35,460 bases of DNA from Verrucomicrobiota bacterium (GTDB lineage Bacteria; Verrucomicrobiota; Verrucomicrobiia; Chthoniobacterales; UBA10450): NCBI GenBank assembly GCA_019244415.1, contig JAFASN010000017.1, positions 1 through 35,460 on the forward strand. The letters run 5' to 3'. The notes under the pieces were generated by a model. That model saw only the letters and a program-made list of their open reading frames with translations. It did not search any database and was not told where the DNA came from. Shown piece by piece: positions 1-7,389 of the stretch. The position numbers were made by a program, and so were the translations under genes. Position 1 is the stretch's first letter, and every line of letters starts with the position of its first letter.

Positions 1-2
1 TT

Positions 3-338
3 CAGACGCTAACCATCTCTTATGCTCTATCCGCCGCGCCAACTACCTTTCTGCCTTTAATCGACCCGAGCACCAATAATAACACCTGGACTTTCGATCA
101 GGCGCCCGGCAGCAGCACTTACACTGGTCAGCTTTTCACTTTGGCAGTACCGCAACTCGCGGAGTTCATCCGTTTCGACATCAAGACGAACTACGGTGAT
201 CCACACCGTTTCGTCGGTTTGTCGGAAGTGCAATTTTACACGCCCGCGCCCGTTCCGGAGCCTTCAAGCATCGGCCTTTTCGGTGTTGGATTAGTTCTAA
301 GCTGCCTCGCTATCCGCAGAGCGTCGTTAACAGGATAG
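3..338 (+). CDS. PEP-CTERM sorting-domain protein, 3' part
   Basis: The reading frame is open from the first bases of the window to the stop at 336-338, so the N-terminus lies outside. The visible part is about 111 residues. It ends with a typical PEP-CTERM signal: VPEP, a hydrophobic helix (IGLFGVGLVLSCLA) and a short basic tail (IRRAS). This tripartite tag directs secreted proteins to the exosortase/EpsH sorting pathway in Gram-negative bacteria that make exopolysaccharide. The preceding stretch with GDPHRFVGLSEVQFY resembles the end of the discoidin-like beta-sandwich found in many verrucomicrobial PEP-CTERM proteins, so an extracellular, possibly glycan-binding role is inferred. No exosortase gene is in the window. 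The PEP-CTERM call is firm; the upstream domain is tentative. Confidence 0.8.
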   Translation, partial: QTLTISYALSAAPTTFLPLIDPSTNNNTWTFDQAPGSSTYTGQLFTLAVPQLAEFIRFDIKTNYGDPHRFVGLSEVQFYTPAPVPEPSSIGLFGVGLVLSCLAIRRASLTG

Positions 339-492
339 AAGTAATTCCCGGAGCGGCTTCGCTTGCCGCCGGTGTCAACCAGTATCCGGAAAGGGCCGCT
401 ACCCAGGAATTCGTACGCATCAATCCTTGCGGTCTCGTTGCGACGGCAGACGAGTGACCTGTACTCAGGGGAAGTTGTGCTAGTCGATCGGG

Positions 493-643
493 TGTAGCGG
501 CGGGTGTCCTCACCCGCAAATCTAAACGCGGCGCTTTTGCCCTGCGGGTTTCCTCACCCGCAATTCGAAATGCGACGCTCTTCGCCTGCGGGTGAGGACA
601 CCCGCCCCTACAAAGCCTGCGGGTGGGGACACCCGCCTCTACA
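493..643. repeat. Dispersed hairpin-repeat element, copy 1 (REPIN/MITE-like)
   Basis: Four near-identical 18-nt hairpins sit at 500-517, 544-561, 588-605 and 619-636. Each is GCGGGTG, a 4-nt loop such as TCCT or GGGA, then CACCCGC; the second has one mismatch in the stem. Spacing is 44, 44 and 31 nt. The outer edges are inverted repeats of each other: TGTAGCGGCGGGTG on the left, CACCCGCCTCTACA on the right. The same layout recurs at 4814-4947 and as a half copy at 19351-19437, so this is a dispersed element. The rest of 339-744 has no supportable gene. Confidence 0.8.
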
Positions 644-740
644 ACGTCGGCGGGGTTGGCTCGTCGCAGGTCGCCGGGACCTCGACTCGTTTCTTGTCGA
701 TCGCCGCTGTCCAGTGCGCCACGTCGCGCACGCCCATGGC
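639..740 (-). pseudogene. Relic of a nucleotidyltransferase 3' end attached to repeat copy 1
   Basis: On the minus strand this ~100 bp translates to a peptide containing MGVRDVAHWTAAIDKK and VEVPATCDEPTPPTL followed by TAG. It closely matches the last 32 residues of the nucleotidyltransferase at 4943-5782 (MDARDVAQWTAAIDKK, VDVPATCDKPPPPTL). Here there is no upstream coding region: an in-frame stop follows a few codons upstream and the dockerin gene ends at 745. It is therefore a copied or left-behind tail, not a gene. Whether the tail belongs to the repeat element or was carried by it cannot be decided from one window. Confidence 0.6.
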
Positions 741-744
741 GGCG

Positions 745-2412
745 CTAGGGCGCGGGCGGCAACGCTGTGCCTGATTTCGATTTTACCAGCGAAATATCGG
801 CACTGTTTATTGTACCATCTGCGTTCACATCTGAACGGAAGTTCGTCGCATCAACTGGTTGTCCTGAGCGAGATTTCGTCTGGCTGACATCTGCGGAATT
901 GACTACGCCATCACCGTTGGTATCGCCTATCAAGATTCCCGCGGTGATGCTAGCCGACGCGGCTGATTGGCTGGGCGCGGTCGTTATTTTCGATCCGCCC
1001 GTGTGCTTGGATCCCGGCCCTTGTTTAGATGCGAGCGTTTGAGCCGAATCGTGCACGCCGGAAAGGGTGACGGTGAGGTACTGCTGGTTACAGGCAGCCG
1101 CATTTAGCTGGACTAGGTAGAAGTTCGCATTTGCGGGGTCAACACCACTGCTCGCCACGCTGCCGCAGGTAGCGCTCACACTATCAACGCTCGATATAGG
1201 ACTGGTAAAACCGAAACAGAAAGTGTGATTGCCGTTGCCAGTACCGTCGCTGCTCCGCGATTCGACTCCCGGCGCGCCGGTCAATGGCAGCGTGACTGGC
1301 TGGGTGGTGCCGTTGATAGATGCGGTCGAGGTCCCGCAGGTGATTGTAGAAGTGCTATACAACGTAGCGCGCCACGCTTCCGTATAGCCAGTGCCGGAAT
1401 TGGGGGAGTTGCCATCGCCGACGATCACGTTGCCGTCGTCGGAAATACCAGTGGCATCCGTTAATTGCCACCCGGTCAATTGCGTGCCAAGTCCGTAGGT
1501 ATTGGTCAGCACCTGCTGGAGGTCTCGCACCCCATTTGTTGCATCCCAGATAAAAGCGTAAGCGCTGCTCCCGCCGTTTACCGTCCTTTGCGCCATGCCG
1601 ACGATAAACGATCCATCGGCATTGGTGGCATACACCGATCCAGCCGATGTGCCTATCATGCCGAGATCGGTGATTGCGTTGTTCGCGCCGGTCCACTTGA
1701 CCAGATGCGTGGTGCCGTCGCTGGCAATGGACGTGCCGACAATTACCAATCCGTCGGCCGAAATATCCCAGGCACCGCTCGAATCTGGATTATTGACCGG
1801 ATCGAGGTCGGGCAACTGAACGGCACCCGTAGAAGCGGTCCAACGGTAAGCAGGACCGCCGCCGCCAACTACGATCGTGTTGTCCCTGGAAATGCCGCTG
1901 ATGGCGAGATAATCAGGGAAATCAAATGGCGTAACGGGCCCACTGCCAGTCTTACTCCAGGCCTGAATGGGTGAGTACGGTCCGTTCAGGCGACCATAGC
2001 CAAGGATCAAAGTGCCATCGTCTGAGACAGTCGTTCCGACAGCGTTGACTAATCCCAAAGGCATCATGCCGCCGGCCTCGGTCCAGCGAAACGCGTCAGC
2101 AAGTTCGGCACCGGTAATCACTGTGCCATTGCCGGAAACGTCGTAGGCGTTGCTCAGTTGAGTGCCCTGGCTCGCAGGTTGAATCCGCCCCATACCGGTG
2201 CAGGCATTCCACCGATAAGCATGGCTGCCGCCATTCGTGACACTGTAGCCGCCGGTGACTGTGCTCCCGTCGGCAGAAAGGTGCGCTGCGTTGCTTTGAA
2301 TAGAGTTCGCCTCCGGCCCCAAGCCGAGGCCTTGGAAAGTTGCGCTCTTCGCCGAAACGGAAAGCGCCAGCGCAGCCAGGAACATTAACGTTGTACGGTG
2401 GGAGGAATTCAT
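745..2412 (-). CDS. Secreted HAF-repeat beta-propeller protein with C-terminal dockerin
   Basis: 555 aa. An N-terminal signal peptide (MNSSHRTTLMFLAALALSVSAKS) precedes repeated units of the form GISDDGNVIVG...AWRAT, DISADGLVIVG...LVKWT and TNADGSFIVG...AFIWD. These are the HAF-type extracellular repeats predicted to fold as a beta-propeller (about residues 25-350). A Cys-containing segment (350-460) and an S/T/G-rich linker follow. The C-terminus has two dockerin type I calcium-binding repeats, GDTNGDGVVNSADVS and SDVNADGTINSADIS. Dockerins normally bind cohesins, but verrucomicrobial genomes often carry dockerin-like tails without a classical cellulosome. The stop codon directly abuts the relic tail of repeat copy 1. 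The gene faces away from the PEP-CTERM gene at 2784. Confidence 0.85.
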   Translation of the reverse strand: MNSSHRTTLMFLAALALSVSAKSATFQGLGLGPEANSIQSNAAHLSADGSTVTGGYSVTNGGSHAYRWNACTGMGRIQPASQGTQLSNAYDVSGNGTVITGAELADAFRWTEAGGMMPLGLVNAVGTTVSDDGTLILGYGRLNGPYSPIQAWSKTGSGPVTPFDFPDYLAISGISRDNTIVVGGGGPAYRWTASTGAVQLPDLDPVNNPDSSGAWDISADGLVIVGTSIASDGTTHLVKWTGANNAITDLGMIGTSAGSVYATNADGSFIVGMAQRTVNGGSSAYAFIWDATNGVRDLQQVLTNTYGLGTQLTGWQLTDATGISDDGNVIVGDGNSPNSGTGYTEAWRATLYSTSTITCGTSTASINGTTQPVTLPLTGAPGVESRSSDGTGNGNHTFCFGFTSPISSVDSVSATCGSVASSGVDPANANFYLVQLNAAACNQQYLTVTLSGVHDSAQTLASKQGPGSKHTGGSKITTAPSQSAASASITAGILIGDTNGDGVVNSADVSQTKSRSGQPVDATNFRSDVNADGTINSADISLVKSKSGTALPPAP

Positions 2413-2502
2413 GGTACGCGCGAGAATGCCGCCCCGCAGGTTCGCGCGTCAAGCAGAAAAAGGACGGCAAACACTCTCGCAGCCGCGGGTGTCAATGCGC
2501 CG

Positions 2503-2564
2503 GGGACAGCGTTGCGAAAGATTCGCTTTGCGGCGCAGAAAACGCGCCGGCGAGAGTTGTGACA
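2503..2564 (+). repeat. ~62 bp direct repeat, left copy
   Basis: The segment GGACAGCGTTG...CGCTTTGCGGCGCAGAAAA...AGAGTTGTGACA recurs at 3531-3592 in the same orientation with a few substitutions and short indels. The pair flanks the PEP-CTERM gene at 2784-3425. This copy is in the divergent intergenic region upstream of the dockerin gene (2413-2783). No known repeat family is recognised; it may be a shared regulatory segment or a scar of insertion or duplication. Confidence 0.7.
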
Positions 2565-2772
2565 TAACGTACGTGCAAGCTAACGGTACTCGGAAACGTA
2601 CTTTTTCAAAAGCACTTAATGACTCGAACGCACGCGAGGGCGATCGCGGTAGCATTCGAATCATCTTGACTTTCTAAACCGCGTTGCTTCAAACTCCGGC
2701 CAATCGCGCGGGCTAGCTTCTCGACGCAGGGTTGTAGCGGGACGGCGCCGAAACCGCTTACCATGCTATTTG

Positions 2773-2778
2773 AAAGGA
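2773..2778 (+). promoter_or_regulatory. Ribosome binding site for the PEP-CTERM gene
   Basis: AAAGGA lies 5 nt before ATG at 2784. It favours that start over the in-frame ATG at 2763, which has no such sequence and would add seven residues ahead of the signal peptide. Confidence 0.6.
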
Positions 2779-2783
2779 ACTTT

Positions 2784-3425
2784 ATGAGCGTTGCGAATAC
2801 AACATTGCGTTGTTTCCGGGCGGGATTGACCGCGGCTGCTGCGGCGGTATTGCTCGGCTGCACCCTGGCTCCTTCGTCGGTACAGGCGCAGGTTCCCGTC
2901 GGCGGATTTGTATTAACGCTCCAGCAAGTCGGGCCCAATGTGGTCGCCACCGGAAGCGGTTTACTCGATGTTACCGGATTAACGCTTAGTTCTAGCAACA
3001 TCGGCCCAGCTATTGGCCAAATAGAGGCAGACATTGCGCTTGTGGCGGTGGGCTCCGGCAAATATGACTTGTACACCGGCATCTCCGGACCTGCTAACTT
3101 CGGAACCGGCCTGTTCTTAGCTGCCAACAGCTCTACTGGAAGTTTCGTCGGCGTGCAAGGCGGCGGCAGTGGAGTCTTCAGCAAGGGACTGTTTGTGCCG
3201 CCCGGCTTTACCTCCGGTGCGGTCGGTCCAAGCACGGCCACCTGGGACAACGCGACATTCGCCAGCCTGGGCGTGACGCCTGGCACTTATGAATGGACTT
3301 GGGGAATCGGAGCGAACCAAAACTTTACGCTACAGATTGGAACGGTTGTTCCAGAACCCGCGACTTGGTCACTGCTGGCCGTTGGCGTTTTCCTGTGCGT
3401 CTTTCTTCGCAGACGCGCCGCTTAG
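2784..3425 (+). CDS. PEP-CTERM sorting-domain protein
   Basis: 213 aa from the ATG at 2784. Residues 1-36 form a signal peptide (basic start, Ala-rich core, cleavage near VQAQ). The central region is Gly/Ser/Thr-rich and beta-strand-like, with no enzymatic motif visible. The C-terminus is a complete PEP-CTERM tag: VVPEPATW, hydrophobic SLLAVGVFLCVFL, basic RRRAA. It is probably exported and then processed by an exosortase. A ~62 bp direct repeat flanks the gene on both sides, so gene plus flank may have been duplicated or inserted as a unit. Its function beyond cell-surface or matrix location is unknown. Confidence 0.88.
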   Translation: MSVANTTLRCFRAGLTAAAAAVLLGCTLAPSSVQAQVPVGGFVLTLQQVGPNVVATGSGLLDVTGLTLSSSNIGPAIGQIEADIALVAVGSGKYDLYTGISGPANFGTGLFLAANSSTGSFVGVQGGGSGVFSKGLFVPPGFTSGAVGPSTATWDNATFASLGVTPGTYEWTWGIGANQNFTLQIGTVVPEPATWSLLAVGVFLCVFLRRRAA

Positions 3426-3530
3426 GGCGCTGAATCTAGCCGAGAATCGGCAGGATTCAGACCGCCGGATCGTGTCGTAGCATAGCGTCAAGGAGAAAAA
3501 CGGACTGCGACCGCATTCACAGGTACGACG

Positions 3531-3592
3531 CGGACAGCGTTGTGAATGATCGCTTTGCGGCGCAGAAAAACACGCGCGCCAGAGTTGTGACA
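3531..3592 (+). repeat. ~62 bp direct repeat, right copy
   Basis: Second copy of the repeat at 2503-2564, same orientation. It shares GGACAGCGTTG, CGCTTTGCGGCGCAGAAAA and AGAGTTGTGACA. It lies between the PEP-CTERM gene and the 3' end of the methyltransferase, where no promoter is needed in its orientation. That argues mildly for a repeat or insertion scar over a promoter. Confidence 0.7.
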
Positions 3593-3653
3593 CCAGCTAC
3601 CGGGACCGCGAAAGCTGCTCGGCACGTGGGTGCGAGCGCAGCCGAAGCGAAAA

Positions 3654-4733
3654 CTACAGACGCGCTTCGAAGACGAGATTGAATGGAGTTTCTGTCGCGC
3701 GACGAAAATGTTTGAAGCCGGCAGCAGTCACCACTTCGCGAATGCGCGGCTCACCGGCCTGCGCCCCGAGCCCGAGACCAACCTCCTGAGATCGCGACGC
3801 CGGAACACAAATAACTGTGGATGCGCTATAGTATATGCGACCGACCGGGTTCAGGTTCGCGGAGACATTGTCTCCCGCGAAAGGCTCGACAATCATCCAC
3901 GTTCCATCCGATGCGAGTGCTTCGCGGACGTGCCGGGCGGCGCCCACGGGATCACCCATGTCATGCAAACAATCAAAAAACGTGACAAAGTCGTAGTCTT
4001 TGCCTGGAAATGCTTTGGACGGAGCGACCTCGAACTTCACGCGATCAGCTACACCGGCTTTCTTGGCCACCTCGCGTGCATGGTCGATTGATGCATCGTG
4101 ATAATCGAACCCGGTGAATTGCGAAGCTGGGTAAGCCTTGGCCATCAGAATGGTAGAAGCACCGTGACCGCAACCTACGTCGGCTACTTTCGCCCCCCGC
4201 TTTAGTTTCTCCTCTACACCGTCAAGGGCGGGAATCCAGTTGCTGGTCAGGTTGGCCAGGTAGTTGGGTCGAAAGAACCGTTCACATCCTTCGAACAAAC
4301 CTTTTTCATGCTCGTGCCAGCCAAAGCCTTCTCCGGTGCGAAAGATGTCGGTGAGTTTGTCCTCGTCTTTCATACACGAAGCGACCATATGAAAATATCC
4401 CGGCAGATGTACCGGTGTATCGTCCATGCCGAGAATGAAAGCCTGCTCCGGTGTCATGTGGTAGCGCTCGGTTACAGCGTCGTACTCAATGTATTTACTG
4501 GCTGCGTTCGCGTTCAACCATTCGCGCACGTAACGTTCGGCCGTGCGGGTCTTATCTGCGAGTTCCTGCGAAGTGACCGGTTCGCCGTCTGCCATTGCGC
4601 GGTAAAGGCCTAGTTTGTCACCGATGACGATTAAGGTGGCGTGCAACGCTGCGCCCATATCTTGCACTGCCTGCCCAAGCAGGGAATTCAGTTTATCTGT
4701 GTCTACCGGGCGATCCAATGCGGCGGTGCTCAT
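3654..4733 (-). CDS. Class I SAM-dependent methyltransferase with N-terminal winged helix
   Basis: 359 aa. Residues 20-100 form the dimerisation/winged-helix region seen in Rv2258c-like and O-methyltransferase-type enzymes. The Rossmann methyltransferase domain follows. SAM-binding motif I (VADVGCGHGAS) is at 183-193, the acidic residue that contacts the ribose is near D209 (FTGFDYHDAS), and FVTFFDCLHDMGDP corresponds to motif IV. Full family length and the motifs indicate a functional enzyme transferring a methyl group from SAM to an unidentified small molecule. It is monocistronic here; repeat copy 2 lies just upstream of its start. The substrate cannot be inferred from the neighbours. Confidence 0.88.
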   Translation of the reverse strand: MSTAALDRPVDTDKLNSLLGQAVQDMGAALHATLIVIGDKLGLYRAMADGEPVTSQELADKTRTAERYVREWLNANAASKYIEYDAVTERYHMTPEQAFILGMDDTPVHLPGYFHMVASCMKDEDKLTDIFRTGEGFGWHEHEKGLFEGCERFFRPNYLANLTSNWIPALDGVEEKLKRGAKVADVGCGHGASTILMAKAYPASQFTGFDYHDASIDHAREVAKKAGVADRVKFEVAPSKAFPGKDYDFVTFFDCLHDMGDPVGAARHVREALASDGTWMIVEPFAGDNVSANLNPVGRIYYSASTVICVPASRSQEVGLGLGAQAGEPRIREVVTAAGFKHFRRATETPFNLVFEARL

Positions 4734-4813
4734 GTGGGGATCTCTAACAAATTCAGCGGTTTGTTGTCACGACCAATGTTGATGAGGCGGTCCTCCTTTG
4801 ATCATCGACCCGG

Positions 4814-4947
4814 TGTAGCGGCGGGTGTTCTCACCCGCAATTGTAAATGGTACGAATTCTAAATGCGGCGCGTTTTGCCTGCGGGTGGGGACACCCGCAA
4901 TTCTACGCAATGCTTTTGGCCTGCGGGTGGGGACACCCGCCTCTACA
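4814..4947. repeat. Dispersed hairpin-repeat element, copy 2
   Basis: Three GCGGGTG/CACCCGC hairpins at 4821-4838, 4881-4898 and 4923-4940 lie between inverted outer edges (TGTAGCGGCGGGTG on the left, CACCCGCCTCTACA on the right), as in copy 1. The right edge overlaps the last codons of the nucleotidyltransferase on the minus strand: its TAG stop is the complement of the CTA in the terminal CTCTACA. Some antisense ORFs here encode VPTRR-type peptides; they are by-products of the hairpins. Confidence 0.8.
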
Positions 4948-5782
4948 ACGTCGGCGGCGGTGGCTTGTCGCAGGTTGCGGGAACGTCCACCTTTTTCTTG
5001 TCGATCGCCGCGGTCCATTGCGCCACGTCACGCGCGTCCATGGCGGTGCGTGGCTCGAGACGGGCATCGCGATAACCACGCTCATTAACGTCGGGCAAGT
5101 ACTGGGCGCGGGAGAGGAGCGTTCCGCGGCAAATCTTCTCTAAGTTCGGAGTACGGTGCTCGGTCGCAAGACGCTCGCTTAGTTCCCGGATGAGATCGGC
5201 AGGAATGCGGTGCCGTTCCGAAGGAAAAATGTAGCCGAAGAGAATGAGATGGGCGAAGAGGACGCGCCAGTCTTCTCCAAAACGCCAGCGTAAGTACGGC
5301 CAGCCGATTTCCTCGGCGCAGCTTTGAATGAGGTGCACGATGTCGCCGCCATCGAAGCGTTCCCGTTCCTGGATGAACGCTTTCATCCAGATGATTTCTT
5401 CCGGCGCGACGACTTTCACTTTGCGCCCGAGCAACGCTTCCTCACGGGCGCGGCTGAACCAGAGATCGTCCACTTCGCACAAGCCATTCCCGGCGGCGTA
5501 GATCAGATCGACGAAGTTTTCCCCGGAATGAATTTTCGCCAGCCAATGCGGAAACGTCTTCTCCGCCTCAAAGCCATGCTGCCGGAATAATTCGAGAGTG
5601 CGATTTACATCAGCACCGCGCAGGAAAAGATCGACGTCCTTGGTGTGGCGGGCGAGCCCGGTGTAAACGCAAATCGCGTAGGCGCCGCCGAGAAGAAACG
5701 GAATATCGTTCGCCTGGAGTAGCTCGATCGCGCTGCGGTAAAAGTCCGCGCATTCGGGCGGCAACGTCGCTTCGGCATTCAC
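4943..5782 (-). CDS. Nucleotidyltransferase-fold protein (AbiEii/MNT-like)
   Basis: 279 aa from ATG at 5782. The N-terminal half has the minimal nucleotidyltransferase signature: GGAYAICVYTG at 32-42, then ARHTKDVDLFL with the paired aspartates that bind metal. The helical KVVAPEEIIWMKAFIQERERFDGGDIVHLI block is typical of DUF6036/AbiEii-like proteins, in which a nucleotide may be added to RNA or protein. No AbiEi-like or HEPN partner adjoins it. The neighbour is a metallophosphoesterase, divergent across a 71-nt gap. The last ~32 residues and the stop lie in or next to dispersed repeat copy 2, and that same tail recurs as a relic at 639-740, so the native C-terminus may differ. Confidence 0.75.
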   Translation of the reverse strand: MNAEATLPPECADFYRSAIELLQANDIPFLLGGAYAICVYTGLARHTKDVDLFLRGADVNRTLELFRQHGFEAEKTFPHWLAKIHSGENFVDLIYAAGNGLCEVDDLWFSRAREEALLGRKVKVVAPEEIIWMKAFIQERERFDGGDIVHLIQSCAEEIGWPYLRWRFGEDWRVLFAHLILFGYIFPSERHRIPADLIRELSERLATEHRTPNLEKICRGTLLSRAQYLPDVNERGYRDARLEPRTAMDARDVAQWTAAIDKKKVDVPATCDKPPPPTL

Positions 5783-5853
5783 GCGCTTAGATACGTGGCT
5801 CGCCCGAGGTTCGGCGGCATCCGCGCTGCGTGCCGCGTTCGTTTCGTTAAGCG

Positions 5854-6576
5854 ATGGGCAAACTCCGTGTCGCGGCGACGGCAGACATTCATTATGGCAA
5901 ACATTCGCGCGGTACGCTGGCGGATGCCTTTGCTGAGGTCTCGCGTACTGCTGACGTGCTTCTGTTTTGCGGCGACCTGACTGATTACGGGCTGGCTGAA
6001 GAAGCGGAACAGCTCGTGGCGGATTTGCATGCTGCGCTGCGTATTCCGGCGCTGGCGGTACTCGGCAACCATGACTTCGAATCGAACCAGGCTGATCAAA
6101 TCAGCCGCGTACTCGATGCGGCGGGCGTGATCATGATTGATGGCGCCGCGCATGAGATCGGCGGGGTCGGTTTCGCGGGGGTTTGCGGGTTCGGCGGCGG
6201 CTTCGGGCGGCGGATGTTGAACGCCTGGGGTGAGCCGCTGATCAAGGAATTCGTGCAGGAGGCGATCGATCATGCCGTGCGACTGGAGCAGGCGTTGGCG
6301 AAGTTGCAGACGGAGAAGAAAGTTGTCGTACTTCATTATGCGCCGATCCGCACCACGGTGCAGGGCGAAGACCCGGAGATATTCCCCTTCCTCGGCTCGA
6401 GCCGGCTGGAAGAACCGATCAACCGGTTGCGTGTGGATGCGGTGTTTCATGGACATGCGCATAACGGTACGGCTGAAGGAAAAACCGCGACAGCGGTGCC
6501 GGTCTACAATGTTTCATTTCCGCTCTGGAAAAAGCGCGGAGCGCAGACGTCGCCGTTCCGGATCATCGAGATCTAA
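5854..6576 (+). CDS. Calcineurin-like metallophosphoesterase
   Basis: 240 aa. All five metal-binding blocks are present: DIH at 11-13, GDLTD at 40-44, GNHD at 71-74, the HYAP histidine at 161 and HGHAH at 199-203. It is therefore probably an active di-metal phosphoesterase. There is no signal peptide, so it acts in the cytoplasm; the substrate could be a cyclic nucleotide, nucleotide or phosphoprotein. It is divergent from the nucleotidyltransferase across 71 nt and may share a promoter region with it. Its stop codon lies inside ATCTAACGAGAC, a sequence identical to the core end of the cassette-array sites downstream. Confidence 0.9.
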   Translation: MGKLRVAATADIHYGKHSRGTLADAFAEVSRTADVLLFCGDLTDYGLAEEAEQLVADLHAALRIPALAVLGNHDFESNQADQISRVLDAAGVIMIDGAAHEIGGVGFAGVCGFGGGFGRRMLNAWGEPLIKEFVQEAIDHAVRLEQALAKLQTEKKVVVLHYAPIRTTVQGEDPEIFPFLGSSRLEEPINRLRVDAVFHGHAHNGTAEGKTATAVPVYNVSFPLWKKRGAQTSPFRIIEI

Positions 6577-6631
6577 CGAGACGCGAGTAGTTACTAGGCC
6601 AAGCGTTATTGGCAACAGCGAGTCAGCCTCA

Positions 6632-6652
6632 GACTAGGACTTCGAACTAGTC
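6632..6652 (+). terminator. Possible hairpin downstream of the metallophosphoesterase
   Basis: GACTAG and CTAGTC form a 6-bp stem with a 9-nt loop, 56 nt after the stop. There is no T-run, so intrinsic termination is doubtful. Confidence 0.25.
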
Positions 6653-6707
6653 GTCGCACTGCCAACTGCCCAATTGTCGTTTGCCCTCACAAACCAGACA
6701 ATCCTAT

Positions 6708-7034
6708 ATGGTTCAAGTGTGTCCTAACCTGCACCTCACTCCAGAAGACAGGCTCGATGCTATTCGCCATCTCGATCGTCAAAGCACGTGGGAATCTCTT
6801 AATGATTGGCGTTACTGCAGCGTCTGCAAAAAGCTGTTCAGCGGACGACAGATTGAGGTTCTCGGAGGGAGCTGCGGGCTTGGGCCGCTCCGTTTGCATT
6901 GTCCCACCGTCGCTTGCAATTCTACTCCGGCGGATTGGCGATCCCGGCCGGTGCTAAACGGCGGGAGTGACGAAGGTGATCTCCGCTTTTCGTCGCATTA
7001 CACGGTCGCTGTCTATCAGGACAATGGCCGCTGA
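6708..7034 (+). CDS. Small Cys-rich (zinc-ribbon-like) hypothetical protein
   Basis: 108 aa from ATG at 6708; an in-frame ATG at 6681 would add nine less typical residues. The protein starts MVQVCPNLHLTPEDRLDAI, then has YCSVCKKLFSG and LHCPTVAC. The spaced CxxC and CPxxxC pairs suggest a zinc ribbon, and the composition looks genuinely coding. I recognise it as a common type of hypothetical protein but know no function. It stands alone after the metallophosphoesterase. The last ~30 residues look less constrained. Confidence 0.55.
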   Translation: MVQVCPNLHLTPEDRLDAIRHLDRQSTWESLNDWRYCSVCKKLFSGRQIEVLGGSCGLGPLRLHCPTVACNSTPADWRSRPVLNGGSDEGDLRFSSHYTVAVYQDNGR

Positions 7035-7389
7035 TTGGTATTCCGAGCGGAGGCCGCTTGTGAAGCTGCGCGAATCACGTCACGGCTACATTCACGTCCT
7101 GCACTTCCAAGGGGAAGTCGATCTGCATCGCGGACCTGCGCTGCGCTGTGCGTCACACTGCTGCGTCCCCAAACCTGCCCAACCCCTCTTCGGCGAACGC
7201 GAGGAACATCGCGTGTCCGGTAGCCACCGCCGCGGTGACGTAGCGGAGTGGTAGCGCGACTAAAATCGGGTGACCTTCAGTGCTCCGAGGACAAAGGCGA
7301 ACGACCGCTGTCCAGTCAGCGCGTCATTGGAACTGGGAGACAGCGTCTCCGAGAACCAATCCCGTTCAGCGTAGCTGCGCGACGCCAGC
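7035..7389. other. Gene-free stretch
   Basis: No supportable gene in 355 bp; the short ORFs here lack coding character. A GTAGCGGAGTGGTAGCGCG segment near 7239 resembles a tRNA D-arm but no cloverleaf follows. The interrupted palindrome at 7326-7360 is listed separately. Confidence 0.5.
7326..7360 (-). terminator. Interrupted palindrome, possible terminator of the BNR gene
   Basis: ATTGG, five bases, GGAGAC, loop AGC, GTCTCC, five bases, CCAAT: two nested perfect arms around a 3-nt loop, 30 nt beyond the stop of the minus-strand BNR gene. Position and symmetry suggest a terminator or protein-binding site. There is no clear T-run. Confidence 0.35.

Noticed and set aside
500-636. CRISPR-like array of evenly spaced repeats
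   Set aside because: The repeats are short whole palindromes (18 nt) with similar, non-unique spacers and only 3-4 units; there are no cas genes. A REP-type element fits better.
4767-5018. 83-aa ORF with repeated GVPTRR peptides
   Set aside because: The peptide repeat is a translation of the GCGGGTG hairpins; the true gene on this strand is the nucleotidyltransferase in another frame.
7225-7300. tRNA-like sequence with a GTAGCGGAGTGGTAGCGCG D-arm resemblance
   Set aside because: No matching acceptor stem, anticodon arm or TTCGA-type T-arm can be built around it.
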